From NCBI RefSeq assembly GCF_000935125.1, contig NZ_JRKI01000026.1, forward strand, positions 62,001-126,000: a stretch of DNA of 64,000 nt, in the 5' to 3' direction. The notes beneath the pieces were generated by a model. That model was not told the origin of the DNA. It ran no database searches and saw nothing but the letters and a program-made list of their open reading frames with translations. The position numbers were made by a program, and so were the translations under genes. Positions within the stretch are counted from its first letter, which is position 1; the number at the start of each line of letters is the position of its first letter. The DNA comes from Streptomyces natalensis ATCC 27448. GTDB lineage: Bacteria; Actinomycetota; Actinomycetes; Streptomycetales; Streptomycetaceae. This document shows positions 7,882 through 15,806 of this stretch, in pieces.

Positions 7882-9243
7882 TCAGGGTCGGGGGCCGGGG
7901 ACGGCGCCGGGGGCGTCGCCGGTGGCCGCCGTGGCGAGCCGGACCGGTGCGCAGATCGCGTGGCGGCCCAGGTGTGCCTTGCGGCTGGTGTTCACGAAGG
8001 TGGCGTGGCCGCCGAGCAGCCGCGGGCCGTCCGGCTCCCGGCTGAAGATGGGGCCGAGCCGCACCCTGGCGCGGGGCATCGTGCACAGCGTCCCCTCGCG
8101 CGGGTGCAGGAAGTCGATGTCGTAACGGTCGCTGTCCACCAGGGAGTTGACGATGTAACGGACGTCCTTGGCATCGGTCCGGCCCGGGATGTTCCCGGCC
8201 GCGACCGCGTCGAGCACCTGCCGCCACCGGTTGGCCGCGGTGTCGCCGAAGAAGACACCGCGGCTGCCCCAGGTGTATTCGGGGTGGCCGGGGGCGTCCA
8301 TCACTTTGAGGACGGTGCGTTTGCGGGTATCGCGCAGGGAGTCCAGGGTCTCGGGCGCGGGGGCGGCCGGGAGCAGTGTGGCCGGCGGGGTGCCGGCCCT
8401 GACCGCGTCGAACAGTTCCTGCCCCATCCGGCGGGTGAGTTCGTCCGTGAGGTCCTGGTGCCAGCACAGTGGGAGCAGGCCCTTGGTCCCGTAGCCCGGG
8501 AAGAGCGGGTTGGTCAGGGTCTCGCTGCCTGCGACGATCCGTTCCCGTACCGCCGCGTCGTACTGGACGAAGTCCTTGACGTAGCAGAACCGCCATCCCT
8601 TGCGGCCGTCGTCCTGGAAGCGGGAGAAGAAGTCGACGGCGACGTCGTGGCCGAACTCCTCCTTCATCCGCCGCTGCATCAGGGCCATTTCGGGGCCGTA
8701 GGAGCCGAGTTCATCGTCCAGCCAGACGCGGGTGACGTCCCGCCGGGCGAACGCCGCGAACAGGGGCGTCGCCGGGACGCCGTAGGCCCGTTCAAAGGCG
8801 TGCATCTTTCCCACGTTGCCGATGAGCTCTTCCAGCTCGGTGGCCATGGGGCGGCCGTCGGTGACGACCACATCGAGCCGGAAGAGGTCGAGCGTGCGCG
8901 CCAGGTCGAGTCCGCGGACGTCGTCGGGCACGCCGATGTCCAGGTGGTCGCGCACGACCGGATGCCCTTCCGCATACAGGTCCTGCACCGCGTCGGACAG
9001 GGCGAAGATGGCGGCGCCGAGGCTGCGCAGCCGTCCCGTCAGCTCCTCGTCCACGGGGAACGGTTCCGCGGCCACCAGCCAGGGCACCTCGCCGCTGTCG
9101 ACGCCGCGGAAGCTGACTCCCTCGTCCAGCAGGGTCTTTCGGGCGGCCAGCGCGTCGCCCAACTTCTCGTCGCCGTGGTCTGCGGGGCGGTAGAGCACGC
9201 CATCGAGGTCGCGCAGGGCGTCCTGGGCCGTTCGGCTTCCCAT
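7882..9243 (-). CDS. ATP-grasp-like protein of the peptide locus
   Basis: This 453-aa protein is not one I can name. Its C-terminal half looks like an ATP-grasp ligase: RTVLKVMDAPGHPEYTWGSR around residue 310 resembles the nucleotide-binding strand and glycine loop, YIVNSLVDSDRYDIDFLHP resembles the adenine-contact segment, and GPRLLGGHATFVNTSRKAHLG resembles the metal/phosphate-binding end seen in glutathionylspermidine-synthase-like proteins. The N-terminal half (VVVTDGRPMATELEELIG; RVWLDDELGSYGPEM) would be the substrate-binding part. The ATG at 9243 has GAAAGG upstream. Within the operon it would be the candidate for adding a residue to, or closing an amide or ester in, the precursor peptide. 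Fold assignment is by eye and moderate. Confidence 0.5.
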   Translation of the reverse strand: MGSRTAQDALRDLDGVLYRPADHGDEKLGDALAARKTLLDEGVSFRGVDSGEVPWLVAAEPFPVDEELTGRLRSLGAAIFALSDAVQDLYAEGHPVVRDHLDIGVPDDVRGLDLARTLDLFRLDVVVTDGRPMATELEELIGNVGKMHAFERAYGVPATPLFAAFARRDVTRVWLDDELGSYGPEMALMQRRMKEEFGHDVAVDFFSRFQDDGRKGWRFCYVKDFVQYDAAVRERIVAGSETLTNPLFPGYGTKGLLPLCWHQDLTDELTRRMGQELFDAVRAGTPPATLLPAAPAPETLDSLRDTRKRTVLKVMDAPGHPEYTWGSRGVFFGDTAANRWRQVLDAVAAGNIPGRTDAKDVRYIVNSLVDSDRYDIDFLHPREGTLCTMPRARVRLGPIFSREPDGPRLLGGHATFVNTSRKAHLGRHAICAPVRLATAATGDAPGAVPGPRP

Positions 9244-9352
9244 ACGTTGGTGCTTGCCTTTCGTTGCGATTCCGGCGCTGAGCAGCGTTGCGGGTAGGGC
9301 GTTGGGTGCGGGCGTGGGTGTGGGGATGGGCGTGGCGTTCTGGGGTGTTGGT

Positions 9353-10654
9353 TCACGGCATGGCAGCGGCGGCCACGGAGCGCAGACTGCGCCGTAGAAA
9401 GCTCAGGGCGCACAGGGTGAGGGCGGCGACGAAGACGGCTCCCGAGAGCAGATAGAGCCGGCTGCCGTTTCCCGACAGGGTGGCCAGCAGTCCGCCCACC
9501 CAGGCGCCGATCGCGGCGGCGGCGAAGGCGATACCTCGGCAGATGCCGGAGATGCGGCCGACCAGGGCCGGTCCCGCGACATGCTGGCGCATGGCGCGCC
9601 ATTGGACGTTGAAGATCACCGTGCCGCAGGTGTTCGCCATCAGGGCGAGCGCCACGATGACGAGGTGGGAGGGGAAGGCCATGAGCGCGCAGGCGCTGCC
9701 GAGCCCGGCCAGGCCCAGGCCCATCCCGGGGGCGTAGCCGACGCGCCTGCCCAGCCGCGGCAGGAGGGCGGCGGCCAGCATGGCGAAGAGGCCCGAGCCG
9801 GTGAAGAGGAGTCCTACGACGGCCGCCGAGGCGTGCAGGTTGTGCCGGAGCGAGAAGATCGCATAGATGTCCAGGGAGCCGGTGCACAGGTTGGCTCCGG
9901 AGCTGAGCAGGATGCCGATGCGGACGGGGCGGCGGTGCCATGCCTGGGTGAGGCCGTCGCGGACGTCGGCCCACAACTCCCGTGCCCGGACCGGGGTGTT
10001 GGTGGGTGTCGCCGTGGCCATGGTGGGTCCTCTGGCCCCCTTGAGTGTGCGCAAGGGGACGATCATGAGGGTGGCGACGAAGAAGCTGAGGGCGTTCAGG
10101 GCGATGGCCGGGCCGCCGTTGCCGAAGCCGGTCAGGAAGCCCGCCAGTGAGGGGCCGAGCACCGTGCACAGGGTCCGGGTGCTCTCCAGCCGTGAGTTGG
10201 CCTCCAGCAGGCGGGGCGCCGGTATCAGCCGCGGGATGGCGGATTCGTAGGCGGACAGCAGGGTGGAGGCCGCGCAGGCCAGCGCGACGGTGATCACGGC
10301 CATGACGGGGACGCTCGCCCGCCCGGCCGAGACCAGCGCCGCCAGGGTGGCCATCAGGGTGCCGGCGAGGAGCGAGGTGGCGACCAAAAGTTTGTAGGGG
10401 CCCTGACGGTCGGTCAGGGCGCCGCCGAAGAGGCCGGCGACGACGTGCGGAACCATGGAGAGTCCGAAAATCAGGGACATGGCCCCGGCGGATCCGGTCA
10501 CCGCATAGACCACCAGCGGGAGGGCGACGGTGTAGACCTCGTCGCCGAGCTGGCTGCTCGTCTGGGCAATCCAGAAGCGGACGAAGGATCCGTCCCGCCG
10601 CAGCGGAGTAGTCACTTCGTCCGCCCCCGTGTGCGCGTTCTCGACGTGAGTCAT
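9353..10654 (-). CDS. MFS_3-type exporter of the peptide locus
   Basis: This 433-aa membrane protein resembles the EntS/MFS_3 group of small-molecule and peptide exporters: FVRFWIAQTSSQLGDEVYTV at the N-terminus, GGALTDRQGPYKLLV in the first cytoplasmic loop, IPRLIPAPRLLEANSRLEST in the middle, and about 12 hydrophobic segments. It starts 25 bases after the RRE-diiron gene in the same direction. As the gene directly behind the precursor and its modifying enzyme it is the likely product exporter. Confidence 0.85.
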   Translation of the reverse strand: MTHVENAHTGADEVTTPLRRDGSFVRFWIAQTSSQLGDEVYTVALPLVVYAVTGSAGAMSLIFGLSMVPHVVAGLFGGALTDRQGPYKLLVATSLLAGTLMATLAALVSAGRASVPVMAVITVALACAASTLLSAYESAIPRLIPAPRLLEANSRLESTRTLCTVLGPSLAGFLTGFGNGGPAIALNALSFFVATLMIVPLRTLKGARGPTMATATPTNTPVRARELWADVRDGLTQAWHRRPVRIGILLSSGANLCTGSLDIYAIFSLRHNLHASAAVVGLLFTGSGLFAMLAAALLPRLGRRVGYAPGMGLGLAGLGSACALMAFPSHLVIVALALMANTCGTVIFNVQWRAMRQHVAGPALVGRISGICRGIAFAAAAIGAWVGGLLATLSGNGSRLYLLSGAVFVAALTLCALSFLRRSLRSVAAAAMP

Positions 10655-10679
10655 CTCGTGGTGCTCGGAGATCGTGTGC

Positions 10680-11720
10680 TCAGAGACTGAAATAGTCCAC
10701 CTTGATGCGCGGAATGTAGTTGGCGATGTCCGAGTAGTACTGGACGATTCCGTCGTGGAACTGGTCGTACGAATGCTTGAGGTCGTGCAGATTGTTCACG
10801 GCCTTGTGGGCGTTCGCGGCCGGGATGTCGCCGAGGATTCCGACCGCCTCGTCCAGCAGGCCGACGTGTCCGGCCTCGACGTCGATACGCATATGCGTGA
10901 TGAGCGGTTCGGCGCAGGCTTCCGGATATCCCGCCGTGCGCGCGGCGCGCCGCAGGCTTTCGGTGCCCTCCTCGAAATCGTCGGCGCGCGCCTCGAAGAG
11001 CGTGGTGCAGGCGATATAGGAGAGCGTGTCCTGGCGGGCGATTTCGCAGAGGTTGTTGATCAGCGACCAGGTACCGATGACCGGATGGGCGCTCTTGATG
11101 TGCTCCTTGGGCACGCCCATTTTCTTCAGGGACTGGAGGAGCATTCCCGCGTGGTTGTATTCCTCGGTGAAGTAGCGGGAGAGGAGGGGCACCAGCCGTT
11201 CGTCATCGCAGTGGGCAATGGCGGTGGCGATGTGCTTGGGGGCCGCCTTCACATAGTGGTAGGTCTCCAGGATCATTCCCATGAAGACCTCGCCGCGCAG
11301 ATCGCCGCTCTCCAGGCCGGCGAAGAGGTTGTGGAAGCCGATCTGACGGCCCCACATATCGCAGCTGGCCTCGATCTGCTCGGTGAATGCCTTGGCGGGT
11401 ACGGAGGCCATGGGCCGGGTGCGGTACAGCAGCCCGAGTTCGTCGAAGGTCTGGGCGATCTGCCGTACGGAGTCCTCGTCGACGCCCGCGCGCTCGGCGA
11501 TCTGGGCGATCGAGTGCCGGCCGTCGAAGTACCGCTTGATGGTGAGAAACTGTTCCCGGGTTCCGAAGTCCTCGGTGATTTCGAAGTATTCCTTGCCGAC
11601 GATCATCAGCATGGGAGAGTCGTCCGACACCCACTTGAACGTGCAGTGACGGAGTCGCGGATGCTCAATACGAGCCTGGGCGTTCTGGATGTCCACACGG
11701 TCAGTGGTGGGCGCTGTCAT
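10680..11720 (-). CDS. RRE (PqqD-like) - haem-oxygenase-like diiron fusion
   Basis: A 346-aa fusion. Residues about 15-105 look like a winged-helix RiPP recognition element of the PqqD/cyclodehydratase-N-terminal type: HPRLRHCTFKWVSDDSPMLM, YFDGRHSIAQIAERAGVDED and QTFDELGLLYR. Residues about 115-340 are helical, like haem-oxygenase-like diiron oxidases (TenA/PqqC fold, CADD/BesC group), with candidate metal ligands in LETYHYV, FTEEYNHAGML and THMRIDVEAGHVG. The leader-binding domain fused to an oxidase predicts iron- and O2-dependent modification of the small peptide encoded just upstream. The ATG at 11720 is chosen for its AAAGG site; an upstream ATG at 11795 overlaps the peptide's stop as TGATG but would place the hairpin inside the gene. 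Confidence 0.75.
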   Translation of the reverse strand: MTAPTTDRVDIQNAQARIEHPRLRHCTFKWVSDDSPMLMIVGKEYFEITEDFGTREQFLTIKRYFDGRHSIAQIAERAGVDEDSVRQIAQTFDELGLLYRTRPMASVPAKAFTEQIEASCDMWGRQIGFHNLFAGLESGDLRGEVFMGMILETYHYVKAAPKHIATAIAHCDDERLVPLLSRYFTEEYNHAGMLLQSLKKMGVPKEHIKSAHPVIGTWSLINNLCEIARQDTLSYIACTTLFEARADDFEEGTESLRRAARTAGYPEACAEPLITHMRIDVEAGHVGLLDEAVGILGDIPAANAHKAVNNLHDLKHSYDQFHDGIVQYYSDIANYIPRIKVDYFSL

Positions 11721-11749
11721 GCGAGAACCTTTCTGTGCCCCATTGGCCG

Positions 11750-11783
11750 CGGGGGTGCCGTATCGGTGAATACGGCACCCCCG
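11750..11783 (-). terminator. Attenuator hairpin between precursor and RRE-diiron gene
   Basis: On the + strand, arms CGGGGGTGCCGTAT (11750-11763) and ATACGGCACCCCCG (11770-11783) pair perfectly over 14 bp around a 6-base loop. It lies 11 bases past the stop of the 25-codon peptide and 30 bases before the next gene. Such partial terminators after RiPP precursor genes let the precursor be made in excess over its enzymes; that role here is inferred from position. Confidence 0.75.
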
Positions 11784-11794
11784 GGTCAGCAGCA

Positions 11795-11872
11795 TCAGCC
11801 GCAGGTGGTGACGGAAGCAATCTTCGACCCCCCAGCGGGAGCCTCGACCTTCTTCACGGTGATCTTCATCAT
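11795..11872 (-). CDS. Putative RiPP precursor peptide (25 aa)
   Basis: A 25-codon gene starts MMKITVKKVEAP, continues with a glycine pair, and ends SKIASVTTCG. It has a near-ideal ribosome site (GGAGGTGA) 5 bases before the first ATG. The basic, amphipathic front half would be the leader recognised by the RRE of the next gene; the Ser/Thr/Cys-rich end with a single Cys followed by Gly is the likely core. Small size, strong translation signal, the hairpin behind it and a following leader-binding enzyme all support a precursor. No precursor family that I know ends this way, and the cleavage point is not evident. It is too short for routine gene calling. Confidence 0.8.
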   Translation of the reverse strand: MMKITVKKVEAPAGGSKIASVTTCG

Positions 11873-11982
11873 CTGATTCACCTCCCTCCGCACTGAATTA
11901 CCGGGATTCACCGAAGAGCGGCGGTGAACTCGACACGTCGAAATGTTGCCGCAATGAACTGAGCACGGACAAGGCAGATCAT

Positions 11983-11998
11983 CGTGACAGACGTCACG
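11983..11998. promoter_or_regulatory. Inverted repeat at predicted start of peptide operon
   Basis: CGTGAC and GTCACG arms with a 4-base spacer (AGAC) lie about 110-125 bases upstream of the precursor ATG, just downstream of the predicted -10 box. This position suits a repressor operator. No regulator gene is adjacent. Confidence 0.4.
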
Positions 11999-12006
11999 CG
12001 GCCGCC

Positions 12007-12035
12007 GGTATTCACATGGTTTAACGGCTGGTCAA
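12007..12035 (-). promoter_or_regulatory. Candidate promoter of the peptide operon
   Basis: Reading leftwards, TTGACC (12035-12030) and AATACC (12012-12007) are separated by 17 bases. The -35 box matches the vegetative consensus well, the -10 box poorly. The predicted start near 12000 would leave a leader of about 125 bases before the precursor. Confidence 0.4.
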
Positions 12036-12585
12036 GGGGGATTTGACCCACCGTTGAACGCGTCATCGACGGCGTTCCGGGGCCTTTTCCAGGACGAGTA
12101 ATCGAAAGAATTGAGCCCCGGCCGAAAAGTGGCCCCGGCAGGCCGGTTTCCACCCCTGATATCCCGTCGGCGACGGCTGCCGGGGCGCCTGGAACACCGG
12201 CGGACAGCGGGTTCTCGCCGCGGCGCCGGTAGCGCTTTCGCGACACCGCGGCACCCGGCGTGCGGCCGGTGAACGGGCCAAGGGGCGAAGACGGGGCGGA
12301 AAACGTACGGCGGCTTTCCCTGGCCGGAATCAGGGAGTCCGGTCCACCTCTTCGCGCCGTCGATGCATTTCGCCCCGAATCCGTCGTCGCGGCACCGGAA
12401 CCGACCGCGGGGACGGTGGACGCGACGGCCGCGCGAACGGCAGGCTGTTGCACATGACTCAGCGAACGCCCTTATGAGGCAGTGGAGTTCGGCCCGCGGC
12501 GGGAATGTCGGCGCACCGCTCCACCGCACGGCGCGGACGGTGGATCACCTCCCCCCACGGCGAAAGACCGGAAAGAAGCACACGG
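12036..12585. other. Intergenic region with no recognisable gene
   Basis: This divergent region between the peptide operon and the DapA-like gene is about 550 bases beyond the promoter above. Frames here are arginine/proline-rich with no domain or ribosome site. I see no RNA gene. It probably holds the promoter of the DapA-like gene. Confidence 0.4.
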
Positions 12586-13515
12586 ATGACCCTTGCCGCA
12601 GCGCACCGAGCCGCCCGCAGCCGAGCCGCCGTCGGCCTGTTCGGACAGAACATCACCGCGATGGTGACCCCCTTCCGCCGCTCGGGCGGACTGGACTTCG
12701 ATGCGGCGATCGCCCTCGCCGCGCATCTGGTCGACGAGGGGTGCGACGGTCTCGTCCTCAACGGCACGACGGGTGAGGCCCCCGTCACCTCCGACAAGGA
12801 AAAGCGCGATCTCGTCCGGGAGGTCGTCCGCGCCGTCGGCGCCCGCGCACGGGTGACGGCGGGGATCGGCACCAACGACACCCGCCACTCCCTGGAACTG
12901 GCCGCCCAGGCGGCCGATGCGGGCGCACACGGCCTCCTCGCCGTCACCCCGTACTACTCACGCCCGGCCCAGGAAGGCGTCGTCGCGCATTTCACCGCCC
13001 TCGCCGAGGCCACCGAGCTGCCGATGATGCTCCACGACATCCCCCTGCACACGGGCATCGCGATAGCGGCCGACTCCTTCGCGCGGCTCGCCGAGCACCC
13101 GCGGATCGTGGCGGTCCAGGACGCGCGGGGCGATCTGCTGTCGGGCAGCACGGTGATGCGCCGTACCGGGCTGGCGTACTACTGCGGCGAGGATCCGCTG
13201 TCGCTGCCGTGGCTGTCCGTCGGCGCGACCGGGCTGATCGGCGTGGCGGGACATGTGGCGCCACGTCTGCTGCACACGATGATCCGGCGGTTCGCCGAGG
13301 GCGATACGACCGGCGCGCTCGACGTTCACCAGCGGCTGTGTCCCCTCTACCAGCTGACCGAGGAAGTCGGCGGGGTGCCCTTCACCAAGGCCGCCCTAGC
13401 CGCGACGGGCCGCCCGGTCGGCGTCCCCCGGCTCCCCCATCTACCGGCCACGAGGCGCGAGCACGACGAGATCGAAGCCGTCCTGGCCGAACTGTTCGCA
13501 CACCCTCAGCGGTAG
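12586..13515 (+). CDS. DapA-family protein lacking the Schiff-base lysine
   Basis: This 309-aa protein has the fold of dihydrodipicolinate synthase/N-acetylneuraminate lyase. NGTTGEAPVTSDKEK (the Thr-Thr pair), GIGTNDTRHSLELA and VTPYYSRP (the relay Tyr) are kept. But the segment that reads like IVANKDAKGD in actinobacterial DapA reads IVAVQDARGD here, so the catalytic Lys is Gln, and DIPGRSG reads DIPLHTG, removing the carboxylate-binding Arg. It should not make dihydrodipicolinate. It may be a non-aldolase, a regulatory paralogue, or use a different chemistry. It is divergent from the peptide operon across 700 bases; a link is possible but unproven. Confidence 0.8.
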   Translation: MTLAAAHRAARSRAAVGLFGQNITAMVTPFRRSGGLDFDAAIALAAHLVDEGCDGLVLNGTTGEAPVTSDKEKRDLVREVVRAVGARARVTAGIGTNDTRHSLELAAQAADAGAHGLLAVTPYYSRPAQEGVVAHFTALAEATELPMMLHDIPLHTGIAIAADSFARLAEHPRIVAVQDARGDLLSGSTVMRRTGLAYYCGEDPLSLPWLSVGATGLIGVAGHVAPRLLHTMIRRFAEGDTTGALDVHQRLCPLYQLTEEVGGVPFTKAALAATGRPVGVPRLPHLPATRREHDEIEAVLAELFAHPQR

Positions 13516-13689
13516 CGGGCCCATCCCGGGCAGCCGGGCGCACGCTCACCACGCGGACGTGAACTCCGCGTCTGCCAGGCCCCGTACACCGCGCCGAAAT
13601 GGCGATGTGGCAGGGGCAGCCTTATGTCATGATCATGCGCCGGTACGGTCGGCTCCGCCGAGTCGGTCTCCGGCATCCGAGGGCTACAA

Positions 13690-13738
13690 CGGCGTGGTTC
13701 CACCCCCCTCTCTGGAGGGACGCCGCCAAAACGGCGTC
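13690..13738 (+). promoter_or_regulatory. Leader RNA with alternative hairpins before EamA gene
   Basis: ACGCCG at 13720-13725 can pair with CGGCGT at 13690-13695 (enclosing a C-rich/G-rich inner stem) or, as GACGCCG, with CGGCGTC at 13732-13738 around a CCAAAA loop. The two are mutually exclusive and end 20 bases before the ATG. This is the geometry of a translational switch, but no known riboswitch class is recognised. Confidence 0.35.
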
Positions 13739-13758
13739 ACGTCACCGTTGGGAACCCC

Positions 13759-14709
13759 ATGGCATCTGCCCCCACATCCGCTCCCTCGTCTGCTCCTTCG
13801 TCTGCTCCCTCCTTCGCTCCCTCGACAACCCGCGGCTGGCTGACCGACGCCCCCGTACTGGCCGTCGCCATCGCCTGGGGCTCCAGCTATCTGGCGACCA
13901 AGAGCATCACCGGCCCGTCGACCGTCATCGCCACGCTGCTCCTGCGCTTCCTCATCGCCGCGGTCGTACTCGGGCTTCTTCGCCTCCGCGCCATCCGGCG
14001 GCTCACCGCGGCCGAGGTGCGCGGCGGAATCCTCATCGGCCTCATCCTCACCTGCGTCTTCGTCCTGGAGACCTACGGCGTCGTCCACACCTCGGCGACG
14101 AACGCCGGCCTCATCATCAGCCTGACGATGGTCCTGACCCCCTTGGCCGAGGCGGCGCTGCACCGCACCCGGCCCACCGGGTCGTTCCTCATGGGGGCCG
14201 CCGGATCGGTCCTGGGAGTGCTGCTCCTCACCCAGGGCAGCGGCTTCACCGCGCCCTCGCTCGGCGATCTGCTGATGCTCCTGGCGGCCCTCGCCCGGAC
14301 CGCCAATGTGCTCACCACGCACCGGCTCGCCTCGATCAAGGGTGCCGACGACGGCGCGCTGACCTTCGTCCAGCTGTCCACCGCCGTCCTCTGCTTCGCG
14401 GTGCTCTCCCCCTTCGTCGGGACCCCGCCCCTGCGCGTGGCCGCCGCCCTGGGGGCGGGCCAGTGGCTGGACCTCCTCTACCTGGCACTGCTCTGCACCC
14501 TGTTCGCCTTCTTCGTGCAACTGTGGGCCGTACGCCGCACCGGCCCCTCCCGCGTCAGCCTGCTGCTGGGTACGGAACCGCTGTGGGCCGCAGTGATCGG
14601 CGTCGCCCTCGGCGGCGACCAGCTGGGAGCGCTCGGCTACGCCGGAGCAGCACTGATCCTCCTCGGCACCGCGTGGGGGAGGCGGGCCGCCGAAACACGC
14701 GTCGCATGA
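13759..14709 (+). CDS. EamA/DMT-family transporter
   Basis: This 316-aa inner-membrane exporter of the drug/metabolite transporter superfamily has ten hydrophobic helices and two EamA repeats: AIAWGSSYLATKSITGPSTV then TNAGLIISLTMVLTPLAEA in the first, and FVQLWAVRRTGPSRVSLLLG then EPLWAAVIGVALGGDQLG in the second. The N-terminus is a Ser/Ala/Pro repeat (TSAPSSAPSSAPS). Family members export amino acids or small metabolites. It follows the DapA-like gene but is separated by 243 bases with a structured leader, so it is probably expressed alone. Confidence 0.85.
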   Translation: MASAPTSAPSSAPSSAPSFAPSTTRGWLTDAPVLAVAIAWGSSYLATKSITGPSTVIATLLLRFLIAAVVLGLLRLRAIRRLTAAEVRGGILIGLILTCVFVLETYGVVHTSATNAGLIISLTMVLTPLAEAALHRTRPTGSFLMGAAGSVLGVLLLTQGSGFTAPSLGDLLMLLAALARTANVLTTHRLASIKGADDGALTFVQLSTAVLCFAVLSPFVGTPPLRVAAALGAGQWLDLLYLALLCTLFAFFVQLWAVRRTGPSRVSLLLGTEPLWAAVIGVALGGDQLGALGYAGAALILLGTAWGRRAAETRVA

Positions 14710-14746
14710 CACCCACCACATGGCACCCACCACATGACACCCACCG
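14705..14746. repeat. Three 14-bp tandem repeats
   Basis: CATGACACCCACCA is repeated three times with one or two substitutions, starting over the stop codon of the EamA gene. No function is evident. Confidence 0.7.
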
Positions 14747-14815
14747 CGTGACGCGCACGGGCCGCCGGACGTTGATCGGGTCGTGAGCACTTGGTGGGGG
14801 TCTTCGGCGGTGGGC

Positions 14816-15415
14816 ATGTCCGGGCGGCGGCAGGGTGGCGTGACCGTGGTGCTGACGCTCGTAGCGCTGTGCGGCTGCACGGTGGTGGGACCGGATCCGG
14901 CCGACCACCGGGCGGCTCCGTCGTCCGCATCGCATCGCACCATCGCCTCGGCTCCGCAGGGTCCGGAATCGCCCGAACGCCCGGTGCGGGAGGGGCTGGT
15001 GACCACGCCGGACAGGGATGCCCCGAAGGCTGCGAAGGCCGCGAAAACCCCCAAGACGCCGGAGTTGCCGAAGACGCCGAAGACGCCCAGGACATCGAAC
15101 GCGTCGGAGGCGTCGGAGGCGTCGAGGCCATGGGCGGCCCCGAAGGCGTCGAAGGGAGCGGCGGTCGGGGCTCCTGCGCACCACCGCGCCGCACGCCGCA
15201 CGGACCCGGCCGTGAAGAGCGCACACCCGCGGCGGTCGGCGGCGCCGCACCACCGGCGGACGCGGCGGCATCCGAGGGTGGTGCGGGTGGCACCGCAGCT
15301 GGGGTGGCGGAGCGGCGCCCCGGTGACGGGGCAGGGCATGGTGCCCGTATGCCGTGCGGCGGCGGGCCGGGTCCGGCCGGAGATCGTCCGGCTGTGCCAA
15401 GAGCTGGCGCACTGA
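14816..15415 (+). CDS. Hypothetical lipoprotein with Lys/Thr/Pro repeats
   Basis: This 199-aa secreted protein begins MSGRRQGGVTVVLTLVALCGC, a lipoprotein signal ending in LCGC. The mature part is disordered, with KTPK/KAAK-type repeats (residues about 60-95) and a His/Arg-rich C-terminal region ending in a Cys-containing short segment (VPVCRAA, IVRLCQELAH). The ATG at 14816 gives the best signal peptide; a GTG at 14783 is in frame. No domain is recognised. The gene is followed by degenerate sequence including a PadR remnant. Confidence 0.55.
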   Translation: MSGRRQGGVTVVLTLVALCGCTVVGPDPADHRAAPSSASHRTIASAPQGPESPERPVREGLVTTPDRDAPKAAKAAKTPKTPELPKTPKTPRTSNASEASEASRPWAAPKASKGAAVGAPAHHRAARRTDPAVKSAHPRRSAAPHHRRTRRHPRVVRVAPQLGWRSGAPVTGQGMVPVCRAAAGRVRPEIVRLCQELAH

Positions 15416-15538
15416 CGGTGCGCTGCCCGAACTGCTCGACGCCGTAGGCGAACCGGACCGCCTGACCACCAACGGACTCCGGCCCGCCCGGGACGGGGCC
15501 CGGTGGCGCGATACGGTCGCCGCACGGCGGACTCGCGG

Positions 15539-15753
15539 TTGACCACCCCTTCCTTCCTCGTGCTCGGCATCATCGACAAGCTGGGTGAGGCCAGTCCGTA
15601 CGACGTGAAGGTCGGGGCCGCGCACACGGTCGCGCCGGCGTCTGCTTGGGCTACGCACCGGTCGCCATGACCGAGCTGTGGCCGTACGCGCAGAGCGGCG
15701 CACCGGCGTTCGGGGAATGGCTGCTGTCCCGTGCGGCCCCGGCCCGTCGCTGA
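15539..15753 (+). pseudogene. Broken PadR-family regulator
   Basis: TTG at 15539 opens a frame reading TTPSFLVLGIIDKLGEASPY, then DVK, matching the first helices of PadR regulators, but it derails into ASAWATHRSP and stops. A second piece from 15667 reads MTELWPYAQS then GAPAFGEWLLSRA, resembling the PadR WPxxxSQ segment joined directly to the wing/C-terminal end. Most of the DNA-binding helix region and the middle are deleted. This is a decayed gene with at least two internal losses. The following short frame (VGGLLLAGGVGRLLLSRQ) may be a further remnant. Confidence 0.55.
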
Positions 15754-15806
15754 TCACCATGGTCGGCGGGCTGCTGCTGGCAGGCGGGGTGGGACGCCTG
15801 CTGCTG

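Noticed and set aside
11908..12529. Open leftward frames upstream of the precursor as possible peptide genes
   Set aside because: No ribosome site, no leader-like sequence and no domain; the predicted promoter lies inside this stretch.
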